A DNA stretch of 64,000 nt, taken from assembly GCA_965116235.1 (NCBI GenBank), contig OZ220496.1, positions 186,001 through 250,000 on the forward strand, written 5' to 3'. The DNA is from MPNP01 sp965116235. Lineage in GTDB: Bacteria > Pseudomonadota > Alphaproteobacteria > Rhodobacterales > Rhodobacteraceae. The notes under the pieces are model-generated. The model did no database searches, had not been told where the DNA came from, and saw only the letters and a program-made list of their open reading frames with translations. The stretch's first letter is position 1; each line of letters begins with the position of its first letter. Below, one piece after another: positions 1 through 8,744 of the stretch. The position numbers and the translations under genes were made by a program.

Positions 1-2
1 GT

Positions 3-428
3 CCAAGCAGATATAGAGAAGCCGGAAAAATTGAGAGAGCGTGGCTTGCTGATGAATCTAAGGCCGTTTTCGTCCCCAAGAGCGAGAACAGCAAGGTTTG
101 TGTTATTACCATAATTGACTACAAGTCATGCGGTACCGCCAGAGTGGAATATACTTCACAAGCAACATCTTCGGAACAGAATTTTCAGCAGTATCTTGTT
201 TATGGAGGAGGATACGGTTTAAAAGTGAATGTTATCTACCGTGAGCTAGTGGCCGGGTATGCTCGACCAGCGTTTGATCATAGTGTGGAGTATGACCTCA
301 CCAAGTCAATGGAAATCGGGTACAGGGGTGCTCGGATTAAGGTGATAAGGGCAAACAACGAGTGGATAGAATATTCAGTCATATCTTATTTTAGCCCTGA
401 CTTTACGGTATCGGAGCGGTGCTGTTAA
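3..428 (+). CDS. 3' part of an unidentified protein (cut by window edge)
   Basis: The frame is open from the left edge to a TAA at 426-428, giving about 141 C-terminal residues. The start lies outside the window. The visible part has alternating polar and hydrophobic residues, several Tyr/Val pairs and a terminal Cys-Cys, which suggests a beta-rich, possibly exported domain. No motif or family is recognised. It lies on the same strand and in the same reading frame as the ABC operon that begins at 1080, with a 650-base interval between, so it could be an upstream member of that operon. Function unknown. Confidence 0.55.
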   Translation, partial: PSRYREAGKIERAWLADESKAVFVPKSENSKVCVITIIDYKSCGTARVEYTSQATSSEQNFQQYLVYGGGYGLKVNVIYRELVAGYARPAFDHSVEYDLTKSMEIGYRGARIKVIRANNEWIEYSVISYFSPDFTVSERCC

Positions 429-1079
429 GATGTTTTGAATCACTCTGTCCTGATTAATCGTGGCTTGCTGGTCCGTCTTCGGCCTTTTCAAGAAACCTCG
501 TACGGTGTTGGATCACCAGATCCCACAGGCAAAGGATCAATCTTGAAAGTGCTTAGGCCCCGAAATGTGGAGATATTGCGGCCAAGGAAAAACCAAACCA
601 TCCCAATCGAGATTCCAGCTCAAATCCGCAATTCAAGGGAACTAAATTAGCGTAAATTACTGGTGAAACTCTTGAACTCTCCAAGGCAGAAATTTAGTGT
701 TCCCAGTGCAAGCAAATTTGGTTTTGCTGATGCAGTTGTGCTGTCTTGTTTGTACCTTGCCCAGTCGCAATTCGAGTCCTGCCGCCTTGCAACGAGAGTC
801 CCTTTCGAGTCTTTGGTCACAAGTGATACGCGGCACGAGAGTGTGTCAGTGAAATAGGTGATGCGAATAAGTACTTTACCGAGTCATCCGAGGTTGGTGG
901 CCGTAACTCTTGGTGAAAGTGACAAAGTGCAGGCGACTACTAGGAATTCTGAGTTCAAAGAACAAAACACCATCTCTTGGACACGAGTTCTTGATGTCAA
1001 GAGACTGGTTTTGTTCAAGATAGAGACAGGCAGTGATACTCCGGCTATTTCAGACCGCAAATCCCTGAATTAGTGTATC
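429..1079 (+). other. 650-base interval: one frame open except for three TAG stops
   Basis: Between the upstream stop (428) and the ATG at 1080 one frame, shared by both flanking genes, stays open except for TAG codons ending at 650, 857 and 1073. The three segments are about 70 codons each. None is recognisable and no convincing ribosome-binding site precedes them. The sequence near 448-480 echoes part of the left-edge gene (GTGGCTTGCTG occurs at both places). It may be degraded coding sequence or a real spacer. The last TAG lies six bases before the ATG of the ABC ATPase. Confidence 0.3.
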
Positions 1080-1799
1080 ATGGCATCGGTCATCTCAATT
1101 GTCGGTTGCCGCAAACTGTTATCCTCAGCAGACTCTTCCTTTCAGTTAACGATCGAAAGCTTGGAGGTCTTTAAAGGTGAATTCTTGGGTTTTGTCGGCA
1201 AAAGCGGAAGCGGAAAAAGTACACTTCTTGACCTTCTGTCTCTTGCCTCTGTGCCTGACCAACTCGAAAGTTATGTCCTGACGCTTGATGATCGGAGTCT
1301 GGAGTTACGAGAGTCGATTCTGTCAAATAATGATCGTGTCATGAGCCGCGTGAGGCTCAAGCACTTCGGTTACGTTTTACAGTGGGGAGGCCTCGTGGAC
1401 TGTCTGAGCGTCGAGGAAAACATTAATCTCATTCCGAATGCTCTGGGCATTGAACCTCAAGTACCTGACAGTACACTTGTGAGAGCACTTGAGATGGGAC
1501 CAGAATTCACCAAACCGATTCGCTCTTTGTCTGGCGGGCAAAGGCAACGTGTAAGCATTCTGAGGGCTCTTGCAACGAATGCCGAAGTTGTAGTCGCTGA
1601 CGAACCAACGGCAGCTATTGACGAAAATATGGCCGAAATTGTGATTCAACAATTTCGGAGTTTGGCTAAAGATACAGGCGCCACGGTCCTTTTGGTATCA
1701 CATGACCTTGACCTTGTGGACCAATACTGCGACCGCGTCATCGAACTCCACCCAGAAACCAAGACCAAGGGTCAGGTTGAAACTCGGGTCGTGGCATGA
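1080..1799 (+). CDS. ABC transporter ATP-binding protein, LolD/TagT-like
   Basis: A 239-residue nucleotide-binding subunit of an ABC complex. It carries Walker A GKSGSGKST (about residues 40-48), a Q-loop YVLQ (98-101), the signature LSGGQRQR (150-157), Walker B VVVADEP (170-176) and the switch SHD (207-209), so it should be catalytically competent. The size fits LolD/MacB-type ATPases, which drive mechanotransmission or lipoprotein release and do not pump solute. Its ATGA overlap with the permease gene shows the two are translated together. With the FtsX-like permease, SUMF1 protein and lipoprotein downstream, the arrangement matches TagT of the TagTSRQ pathway (family knowledge; assignment inferred). 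No clear ribosome-binding site precedes the ATG, so coupling to upstream translation is possible. Confidence 0.85.
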   Translation: MASVISIVGCRKLLSSADSSFQLTIESLEVFKGEFLGFVGKSGSGKSTLLDLLSLASVPDQLESYVLTLDDRSLELRESILSNNDRVMSRVRLKHFGYVLQWGGLVDCLSVEENINLIPNALGIEPQVPDSTLVRALEMGPEFTKPIRSLSGGQRQRVSILRALATNAEVVVADEPTAAIDENMAEIVIQQFRSLAKDTGATVLLVSHDLDLVDQYCDRVIELHPETKTKGQVETRVVA

Positions 1800-3667
1800 T
1801 CAATGATACGAGTGCGAGTGTGGGTCCTCGCGACGCATTTCTAGTTGCGCGCAGGGATCTGCGCAACGAGCCACTGTTTTTTGCGTGTCTGGTTTTTTCC
1901 ATTGCCGCAATCATTGTGCCGCTCATGTTTCTTCTTTCCGTAAAGATAGGGTTTGTGGACCGTCTGAAAGAGGACTTCATCAAGGATCCACGGTTCAGGG
2001 AGATCCGCCCGGACGAAGCAAGCATCAAAAGCGATGCGGTGCTTGATTTCATACGCAATACCGAGGGCGTTGTTTTTATCCAGCCAAGCGTTACTTTCAT
2101 TACACGTTCGGTGGATGTCATGGTAAGCTCGGAGGGACGGCGGCGGCTTGAGGAGGCTCGTCTTATTCCAACGGGGCCAGGCGACCCAGAGGCTAAGAAG
2201 TTGATTTCAGGGCGAATGCCGCGAGGCGATGAGGCTGTTATCTCGGCAGATCTTGCCGATAAGTACGGCTTGGCTGAAGGTTCTTCGCTTGTACTTGTCA
2301 TGTCACGCTTGGTCGATGACAAGACTGAACGCCAGCAACTGCCCGTTTCGATAACGGGTGTAATGTCCGGAGAAGCAGCCAAGATTACCTCGATATGGGT
2401 TCCATCGCTAATAGACATTGACATCGAGAGATTCCGGGCCGGACTCGGTGTCTCATCGCGTGCCTGGGAAGGAGTTGATTCCATTCCCAAACAGAGTTTC
2501 AGTGGCATGCTCATTCGTACACAGGAGCCTCTTGGTGATGCGGCATCCACAGCACTCCGCATTCGCTTTGGATCCAATGATCTCGAAAGCGTGAATGTTG
2601 CCGATGTCTACAGAGATATCTGCCCCCAATGCAAGAGTCATGTTTTCCCAGACGGTCAGTATTATCGCCTCCTACCCGCCTCCGGTCGCTATTCGGCTGA
2701 GGACATCAAAAAAGCTGGTGATGTGTTGTCAGAAAAGCTGGGAACGGCTTGGGGTATCTCCGAGCCCATTCCGATCGAATTTTCATCCGGAGTTCTTGAT
2801 ACTTTTGCCGCCCCAAGTGACTTGTTGCCTCGTAAACTTTCACTGTCTGAGGGTCGTCTCTTTATGGCAAATGATGAGATCGTGATAACACCTGCGACGG
2901 CTGAGGCGCTTGATTTTCAGGACGGTGACAGTATCGAGGGTGTTGCGCAAATCTTTCGCTCTAACGATACGCCGGTTGCACTGGCGCTGCCTTTACGCGT
3001 GATCATACACGATGATGCCCCAACGGATGCCGCTCTGATCTCGGCATCATTGGGTGGCATGCTGAACCGAGCACGCGAAGTCAATCTGAGTTTTGACCCT
3101 GTGACAAAAAACTTTAACGAGCTGGCTGTGGGCTTCCGCGGCTTTCGTGCCATCGCCGACAGTTTTGAGAGCGTTCCCTACATCGTCGCTCAGATCGAGA
3201 GTTGGGATGTTCCCGTCAGGACCATGATTGCCGAGATCGAACGTTTACAGCGACTTGAGAGAAGCCTGAATATTCTGGTCACGATTGTTGCTATCGTCGC
3301 TATCACCGGCGCGAGTGCCATCTTGGCTTCAAGCTATTTTGCAAATGTTCAAAGAAAAATCATGCAATATGCCTGTTTGAGGCTTATCGGTTTTGACAAA
3401 CGCACCTTGAGCCTGATTCCACTGTTTCAGGCACTCTTGACCGGCTTTTACGGCTTTTTCGCTTCAGCGATCATTTTCCTCCTCATTTCGGTAATATCCA
3501 ACCGTGTCGTTGCCGACGCAATCGGGTTTGACGCCCAGCTGTCCAAATTCTCAGCCTCGCACTATTCGCTGTTCCTGGTACTCGTACTCCTCTGCTCGAT
3601 GCTATCCGCATTTTTTGCTGTACGGCTGGCAACCAGCACCGACCCGTCCGGTGCCCTTAAATCATGA
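1796..3667 (+). CDS. FtsX-like ABC permease (TagS-like)
   Basis: A 623-residue inner-membrane protein with one hydrophobic segment near residues 27-52, a large polar (periplasmic) domain of about 430 residues, and three more segments near 492-516, 538-570 and 589-613. This is the MacB/FtsX/LolC topology: one helix, a periplasmic domain, then three helices. The start overlaps the ATPase stop (ATGA at 1796) and its own stop overlaps the next start (ATGA at 3664), so the three genes are translationally coupled. By analogy with TagS and LolC/E it would convert ATP hydrolysis into movement of the periplasmic domain, acting on the exported partners encoded downstream. The substrate is not known. 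Confidence 0.8.
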   Translation: MINDTSASVGPRDAFLVARRDLRNEPLFFACLVFSIAAIIVPLMFLLSVKIGFVDRLKEDFIKDPRFREIRPDEASIKSDAVLDFIRNTEGVVFIQPSVTFITRSVDVMVSSEGRRRLEEARLIPTGPGDPEAKKLISGRMPRGDEAVISADLADKYGLAEGSSLVLVMSRLVDDKTERQQLPVSITGVMSGEAAKITSIWVPSLIDIDIERFRAGLGVSSRAWEGVDSIPKQSFSGMLIRTQEPLGDAASTALRIRFGSNDLESVNVADVYRDICPQCKSHVFPDGQYYRLLPASGRYSAEDIKKAGDVLSEKLGTAWGISEPIPIEFSSGVLDTFAAPSDLLPRKLSLSEGRLFMANDEIVITPATAEALDFQDGDSIEGVAQIFRSNDTPVALALPLRVIIHDDAPTDAALISASLGGMLNRAREVNLSFDPVTKNFNELAVGFRGFRAIADSFESVPYIVAQIESWDVPVRTMIAEIERLQRLERSLNILVTIVAIVAITGASAILASSYFANVQRKIMQYACLRLIGFDKRTLSLIPLFQALLTGFYGFFASAIIFLLISVISNRVVADAIGFDAQLSKFSASHYSLFLVLVLLCSMLSAFFAVRLATSTDPSGALKS

Positions 3668-6600
3668 GCTTCCGCCATTTGTTTGCTTTTGCTCTCCTGT
3701 TGTCTGCTGGGCCCCTAGCTGCAGAGTGTCAAGCCCTTCGTGCCAGTCCTGACGCCGCATCAAGTTGGACGAATCCTCATCCCGCACCAAGTGATGTACG
3801 CCTTGAATTTCGTGGAACTGAAATCGTTTTTCGCCCCATTAAGCTTGCCAAGGGCAATATATTCAGCGGAGGGGAAAGATCGATTTATACCATGGGTTCA
3901 GCTGACGAAGTGCTTTTTGAAACACCCCTGAAGGTTCGAATCGCATCGTCCATCAAGTCAGGCGATTCCGGTCGCATGCAACTGCTGATGGGGAAATACG
4001 AAATTTCAAAAGCCCAGTATGCGATCATTATGGGACAAGGCTCTCTGAAGGATGGGCTCGCGCTTCTACACAGCCACAGCCAAGATCCTGACCTTGGCGC
4101 AGTGCTGTCAGATTATTTCGAAGGCCCCTGCAAAGGAGTTGTGACACGCCGGCTGGCGCAAACGCTTGCCGAACCTGTCAGTCATCTGCGTTATGATCAC
4201 ATTACTGCCTTCATTCGGCATGCCAACGAGAGTTGTGTTGAAACACCGAAATGCCGCATTCTATTGCGGCGGATCTCTAGCAACGACCTAATCCCTGGAT
4301 TCCTGCGCCTTCCGACGGAACACGAGTGGGAGTTCGCCGCTCGAGGCGGCGAAGCTTTTGTCACAGGTGGAATAACCCGTGAAGAACTTCAGCTTGATCG
4401 GCCCAAGCAAGCCACCGGGACAGGCTTGCTGGAATTTGCTCATGTTGGCAACAAACCGGATCGTCTGATCCCGATCGGGTCCAAAAAACCCCTGTTTGGT
4501 CTTTACGACATGCTGGGGAACGTGGAAGAACTGATGGGCAATCCCTTCACGTCCGAAAACGGCTTTGGTGCCGTTGGTGCCTATGTAGCCCGCGGTGGAA
4601 ACTATCGCTTGCAACCAGAGGATGTACGGGTCTCAAAACGGACCGAGTTCAATCAGTTCATTCTTGATCCTGATCGCGACCAGTTTCTTATTCAGTATTT
4701 TCCTACTGTCGGCTTTCGCCTGGTTATTGGCCTTCCGGTTGCGGGAGGTATTGATCGCGTTGGCTCGGACGAACTTGACCGACAATTTGCACAAAACTAT
4801 CAACCCGTCGACGAAAATTCGGCAGACCAAGTAGGCCGTACGGTTTTTGTTCCCGTCGATTTACCGTCGCTCCATAGCGGAGCATCGAACCTTGCTTTTG
4901 ACTTGTCTCCAACCTATGACAGTGGTCACGTCCGGACGGTCCTGAACAATTATGGTCAAGTCAAAATCAAGTCTGATACCTCGGTGCAACTGCACGTGTC
5001 GCTTTCCGATACACAAGGCAACATGATTGGCGAACGCAAACTGATGTCAGGTGCTCATACCACAGTTTTTGAACCAACATTGCCAGGTGCCTATGTCATC
5101 AGTTTTCAAACTCCAGAACAACTGTCGGCAGTTGTGCCAGTCTCCGCGATAGTCGCTTTTGACGAGGCCGCGGATACAGGGGTGAGATTTCCTACGCTTC
5201 AGGCCTTGGCAACGGCACGCTCAGTTTCTTCCGGTGCCGGTCATTTGGATCTGAGTGGCTACGTCGGAGCCGATGATAAAAGCGACAGTTATCCAATTCG
5301 TCTGGCCGCCGGATATGATGCTATTAAGCTTGAGCTTGTGACACCGCGGCGCCGTGACTTGATCGTCAATCTAATTGATTCAAACCTAGATCAGGTTTAC
5401 TCGTTTCAACTCGCCCGCGGTGATCGAGAACTGCTCCTTCCTGCAAAGGACGGATTTCGTGGGTTTCTTCAAATCACCGCTAGCGATGACCGTTCCAGTT
5501 TTACCGATTATTCAGGGACGGCTGTGGCCATCCGGGCAACGGATCCGATTTTTGCACGGCAGGGACTCCCCGCGAGGAATATGACGCCAGGTAGCACTTA
5601 TAGCGGCATTCTCACTCGCGATGTTCCTTCCCTAGATGCCAAGTTCAGCTTAACTCGTTCACGCAAAGTTAGGCTGGATTTGAGTGGTTTAAGCGATGAT
5701 GTTGATCTTTACATCCAAAAAATAGGCAACAGTGGCTCGAATCCGTCCCATGGCAATTCCGAAGGTACCACAAGCGAGATCTTTGTCGGAGACCTTGATG
5801 CCGGAACCTATCAAGTCAAATTGCGTCGAAAATCAAGATCTTCCGATGGCGTCGCTCAATTTGATTTGGCCGTACGAATCCTTGGCGATGCAACACCGAA
5901 GGTTCTGACTCTTTCGCAACAGCGGGATCTAGCAAGGCAGAATGCCCATTCGTTGAATTTAAGTCCTGACGTCTCATTCCATACGCTTACGGTGAACATA
6001 ACCTATTTCCAATTACACGTTCAGCCAGAGAACATTTACGATTTTATTGTGCTTGGGGACCGGGACCTAGATATATTTCTAGAAACTCCGAATGGACGCG
6101 TGCTAGCCAAATCCACCGAAAGCGGCAGTGACAGTCCCGAAAAGATTCGTTTTTCACCCTCTTCAGCAGGCATCTCCTCAACTTCTCGCCTCTATCTGCG
6201 TGTAGAATCTCAAGATCGGCTGGTGGGAACAACGTCAGCCGCCATTCTTGCCAAAAAGTTGGAGCCAGCGCGTAAAGGATCACATTTTACAGATGATTTT
6301 GACTTAATTGCACGATACAAGGATTGGGAAGTACGTTGGAGTGTGGCTGATGATTCCTGTGTGGCACGCACGCTTGCAACTGGCGTTAATCCACCGACAG
6401 GATGGAGAGAATGGCTGCCATACTTTATGGTATACGTCTCGCGAGAAGACGGTGGTACCATTGTATCACTGGATTATATCGAGGGTGAAAATCTCTCGTA
6501 CAGCAACGGTAAAGCAACTGCCAGCATTCTTCTTGGTAGCGGTTATAGCAGATACCGCACTCTTTACATTGACGACCCTTTTCTTCAACCTTTGGTAAGT

Positions 6601-6786
6601 TCGCGTTCATATTATGACACGGAAACATTGGCCCTGTTTCGGTTGGGGAACCGTATGACTATCCGAGGAAGATCCGATGATGGCATCGCGTTTTCGATAG
6701 ACTATAGCCTTCTGGGCTACACTGCAGCAATCAGGCATATAAACCTGGTATGCAATGCAAACACACACTGGTTGCTTGGATATTGA
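3664..6786 (+). CDS. Exported SUMF1/FGE-sulfatase-domain protein with C-terminal PPC-like domains (TagR-like)
   Basis: A 1040-residue protein with an N-terminal signal peptide (hydrophobic run about residues 5-20). A SUMF1 (formylglycine-generating-enzyme-like) fold spans roughly residues 60-360. Its hallmarks are a GKYEISKAQYA-like segment, LPTEHEWEFAARGG, LFGLYDMLGNVEE, ARGGNYR and VGFRLV. The remaining 650 residues are beta-rich, with repeats resembling bacterial pre-peptidase C-terminal (PPC) domains, such as DVDLYIQK followed by an LDAGTYQVKLR stretch. TagR of the type VI threonine-phosphorylation pathway is also a periplasmic SUMF1-fold protein but much shorter; the long PPC tail is unusual. 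It probably acts as a periplasmic binding or sensor protein, not an enzyme (inference). It is coupled to the permease by an ATGA overlap. Confidence 0.75.
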   Translation: MSFRHLFAFALLLSAGPLAAECQALRASPDAASSWTNPHPAPSDVRLEFRGTEIVFRPIKLAKGNIFSGGERSIYTMGSADEVLFETPLKVRIASSIKSGDSGRMQLLMGKYEISKAQYAIIMGQGSLKDGLALLHSHSQDPDLGAVLSDYFEGPCKGVVTRRLAQTLAEPVSHLRYDHITAFIRHANESCVETPKCRILLRRISSNDLIPGFLRLPTEHEWEFAARGGEAFVTGGITREELQLDRPKQATGTGLLEFAHVGNKPDRLIPIGSKKPLFGLYDMLGNVEELMGNPFTSENGFGAVGAYVARGGNYRLQPEDVRVSKRTEFNQFILDPDRDQFLIQYFPTVGFRLVIGLPVAGGIDRVGSDELDRQFAQNYQPVDENSADQVGRTVFVPVDLPSLHSGASNLAFDLSPTYDSGHVRTVLNNYGQVKIKSDTSVQLHVSLSDTQGNMIGERKLMSGAHTTVFEPTLPGAYVISFQTPEQLSAVVPVSAIVAFDEAADTGVRFPTLQALATARSVSSGAGHLDLSGYVGADDKSDSYPIRLAAGYDAIKLELVTPRRRDLIVNLIDSNLDQVYSFQLARGDRELLLPAKDGFRGFLQITASDDRSSFTDYSGTAVAIRATDPIFARQGLPARNMTPGSTYSGILTRDVPSLDAKFSLTRSRKVRLDLSGLSDDVDLYIQKIGNSGSNPSHGNSEGTTSEIFVGDLDAGTYQVKLRRKSRSSDGVAQFDLAVRILGDATPKVLTLSQQRDLARQNAHSLNLSPDVSFHTLTVNITYFQLHVQPENIYDFIVLGDRDLDIFLETPNGRVLAKSTESGSDSPEKIRFSPSSAGISSTSRLYLRVESQDRLVGTTSAAILAKKLEPARKGSHFTDDFDLIARYKDWEVRWSVADDSCVARTLATGVNPPTGWREWLPYFMVYVSREDGGTIVSLDYIEGENLSYSNGKATASILLGSGYSRYRTLYIDDPFLQPLVSSRSYYDTETLALFRLGNRMTIRGRSDDGIAFSIDYSLLGYTAAIRHINLVCNANTHWLLGY

Positions 6787-6797
6787 CGAGGTAGAAG

Positions 6798-8045
6798 ATG
6801 TTACAGCCTCTGGACAGACGAAAATTTCTTGGTATGGCGGCAGCAGCGAGCGCTGGTCATTTTGCAGCACCTGTATTCGGAGCTGTTGCGGCGCCTACTC
6901 ATACAGCCTGCGGCTTGGCTAGCCCGGAACCTGTCGAGTATATACCCAATGCTGCTGTTTCCCTGCGCAGCCTGTCGTTCGACCTTGAAGAAACGGCTTT
7001 CAGACATCTGACGAACAGAGCGGCTCGAGCCAAATGGAAGCGTGCCACGACACTCTATGGTCTGAAAGAACTTTATGGCTTCATTTCAGATACCGTCAAT
7101 GGAGACGTTATCTTGTTAGGAAGAGCTGACGGGCCTTCAGTTGGGCTCAATGTTGTAGATCTCGTGGTCGCAATCAGATCCGTACTCGGGTTCTATCCAG
7201 TACTGGCGGATGGTAAAAAAATCTATTACTCTGCCGGAGTGTCGATTGACGGTATCCACGAGCTTTACGCCAAGATGAAAGAATCAGGCAAGCAAGCTTC
7301 TGAAGCGTACTGCAAAACAAGAAACTATTCGCGCGTTTACGGCATGCCGTTCAACTGCCGGACATCCAAGCTTCTCCTAGACGCGGATGCAAAAATGAAG
7401 CAGACCCTTTTTGGGGTGCATCCGCAAAAAATAAGAGAGCCATTTCCGACAATAACCGAACTTCGCGAGACGCGACTGCGGAACGATGGAGTGGTGGCTG
7501 TCAGGGGAGAACACCAAGGGACAAGATTTTGGTTTGCTCCTGACATCTTCTCATACCGCGAGGACGAGACAGCTCGAGTTCGGATTTTTGACCGAAAAAC
7601 CATTGCGCTCAACTCGGTCGGAAGCATGCCGGATCCAAACGGTGGTACTCGGGATACCGCTCAGTTAGACCCTGATGCCCGTACAGCAACCTGTGCCTGG
7701 ACAGCGCGAATGAACGAGTTTCATCGTGCCGAACCGATCTGGCAGGAGATGTACCACATCTTTTCGCACTTTGGAGTTGTCAACATGATGCAGGATGCCG
7801 GAGCACTCTCAATTGTCACCAAAAGCAGCCGATGGTTGATCGAAGAGTTCACGGTACCCTATGTCCGAACTCCTTTGACCTATCCTTCGCTGGCCAAGAT
7901 TTCAATGTCGCTGGGATGTGGAGGAGTTTCGCTCTCGTTTGATGATCAGGTACTAGCCAAGTCGGAAGAACAGTTACCATCTGCTGTCTCTACTCGTGTC
8001 TTGCGAAGTAGACCATCGCTTGCAACGAGTGCTTGGAGGGTATGA
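6798..8045 (+). CDS. Tat-exported protein of unknown function
   Basis: A 415-residue protein preceded by a good Shine-Dalgarno sequence (GAGGT, about 9 bases before the ATG). The N-terminus has a textbook twin-arginine motif, DRRKFLG, followed by an Ala-rich hydrophobic stretch and a probable cleavage site after residue 31, so it is predicted to be exported folded through the Tat system. The mature part shows no catalytic motif I recognise. It contains a stretch on reading or inhibiting a variable (VVAVRGEHQGTRFWFAP) typical of globular all-purpose sequence and scattered Cys residues. It sits 11 bases after the SUMF1 gene and 3 bases before the lipoprotein gene, clearly inside the operon. It has no counterpart in the canonical TagTSRQ set, making it a candidate system-specific component. 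Confidence 0.7.
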   Translation: MLQPLDRRKFLGMAAAASAGHFAAPVFGAVAAPTHTACGLASPEPVEYIPNAAVSLRSLSFDLEETAFRHLTNRAARAKWKRATTLYGLKELYGFISDTVNGDVILLGRADGPSVGLNVVDLVVAIRSVLGFYPVLADGKKIYYSAGVSIDGIHELYAKMKESGKQASEAYCKTRNYSRVYGMPFNCRTSKLLLDADAKMKQTLFGVHPQKIREPFPTITELRETRLRNDGVVAVRGEHQGTRFWFAPDIFSYREDETARVRIFDRKTIALNSVGSMPDPNGGTRDTAQLDPDARTATCAWTARMNEFHRAEPIWQEMYHIFSHFGVVNMMQDAGALSIVTKSSRWLIEEFTVPYVRTPLTYPSLAKISMSLGCGGVSLSFDDQVLAKSEEQLPSAVSTRVLRSRPSLATSAWRV

Positions 8046-8048
8046 TTT

Positions 8049-8744
8049 GTGACGCAATTGCGTACACTCTCCACTGTCATGACGGTGGCATTTCTAACGG
8101 GTTGTGCGGGTGAGAATGACCCTCTTGATAAGCAAGGGAATAACACTGTCGAAGCAAAAACTGCGGACACTGAAACAGTACCACAGGATATTTCCCCAAT
8201 AACCGAAAGCATAGATTTCAAGGTCACCGAGGATGTCGCAGATGAGAGCCCATTTAGCTCCAATGAAGCCGTAACCGATGAGATAGTGGACACAGTTGAA
8301 GTTCTCGCGGACTACCCTTGGGTCAATGTTGAAAAGGTCCGGACCTTGTCTGATGGGCACCTAGGAATCATCGTGATCGAGTCGCAATGCAGTAATGCAG
8401 AGGATTTCATGGTTGTTGCAAAGGGTCAAATTCGCGCCTCTGACTTGGAAGAGCAACCATTACTATCGGTTTCAGAAGTATTGGGCGTCACACGAAACTA
8501 TGGGGGAAGCGGTGATCCCATGGATCCGATTTCAGTGCACGTGAGCGTCACTGACAGCGACTATTGGTGTCCAGATCGGCGTGAATACTGCTACAAATCT
8601 CTAGCCGACGGAGCCTTTGGGCTTCCATTGATAATTGGCAAGAGCATCCCACCCACCAACGGAAAAATATACTCGCTATCCGACGTACCCATTGAAGCAT
8701 TTTCTGTCGCAATGACCGACAGTTGTCCAAGGAGTCAAAAATGA
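8049..8744 (+). CDS. Outer-membrane-type lipoprotein (TagQ-position)
   Basis: A 231-residue protein starting at GTG, needed to give a full lipoprotein signal; the next in-frame ATG would leave only nine residues before the cysteine. The lipobox is LTGC, with Cys at residue 19 and no Asp at +2 (Ala instead), consistent with outer-membrane sorting. An acidic Asp/Glu-rich linker of about 70 residues follows, then a small Cys-containing domain. In TagTSRQ systems TagQ is an outer-membrane lipoprotein that localises TagR. The position is equivalent but sequence identity is not claimed. The stop overlaps the start of the vWA gene (ATGA at 8741). Confidence 0.7.
   Translation: MTQLRTLSTVMTVAFLTGCAGENDPLDKQGNNTVEAKTADTETVPQDISPITESIDFKVTEDVADESPFSSNEAVTDEIVDTVEVLADYPWVNVEKVRTLSDGHLGIIVIESQCSNAEDFMVVAKGQIRASDLEEQPLLSVSEVLGVTRNYGGSGDPMDPISVHVSVTDSDYWCPDRREYCYKSLADGAFGLPLIIGKSIPPTNGKIYSLSDVPIEAFSVAMTDSCPRSQK

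Noticed and set aside
1738..2577. A 279-codon minus-strand frame over the permease
   Set aside because: Ser/Arg-rich antisense frame without motifs; the plus-strand FtsX-like permease is coupled to its neighbours.
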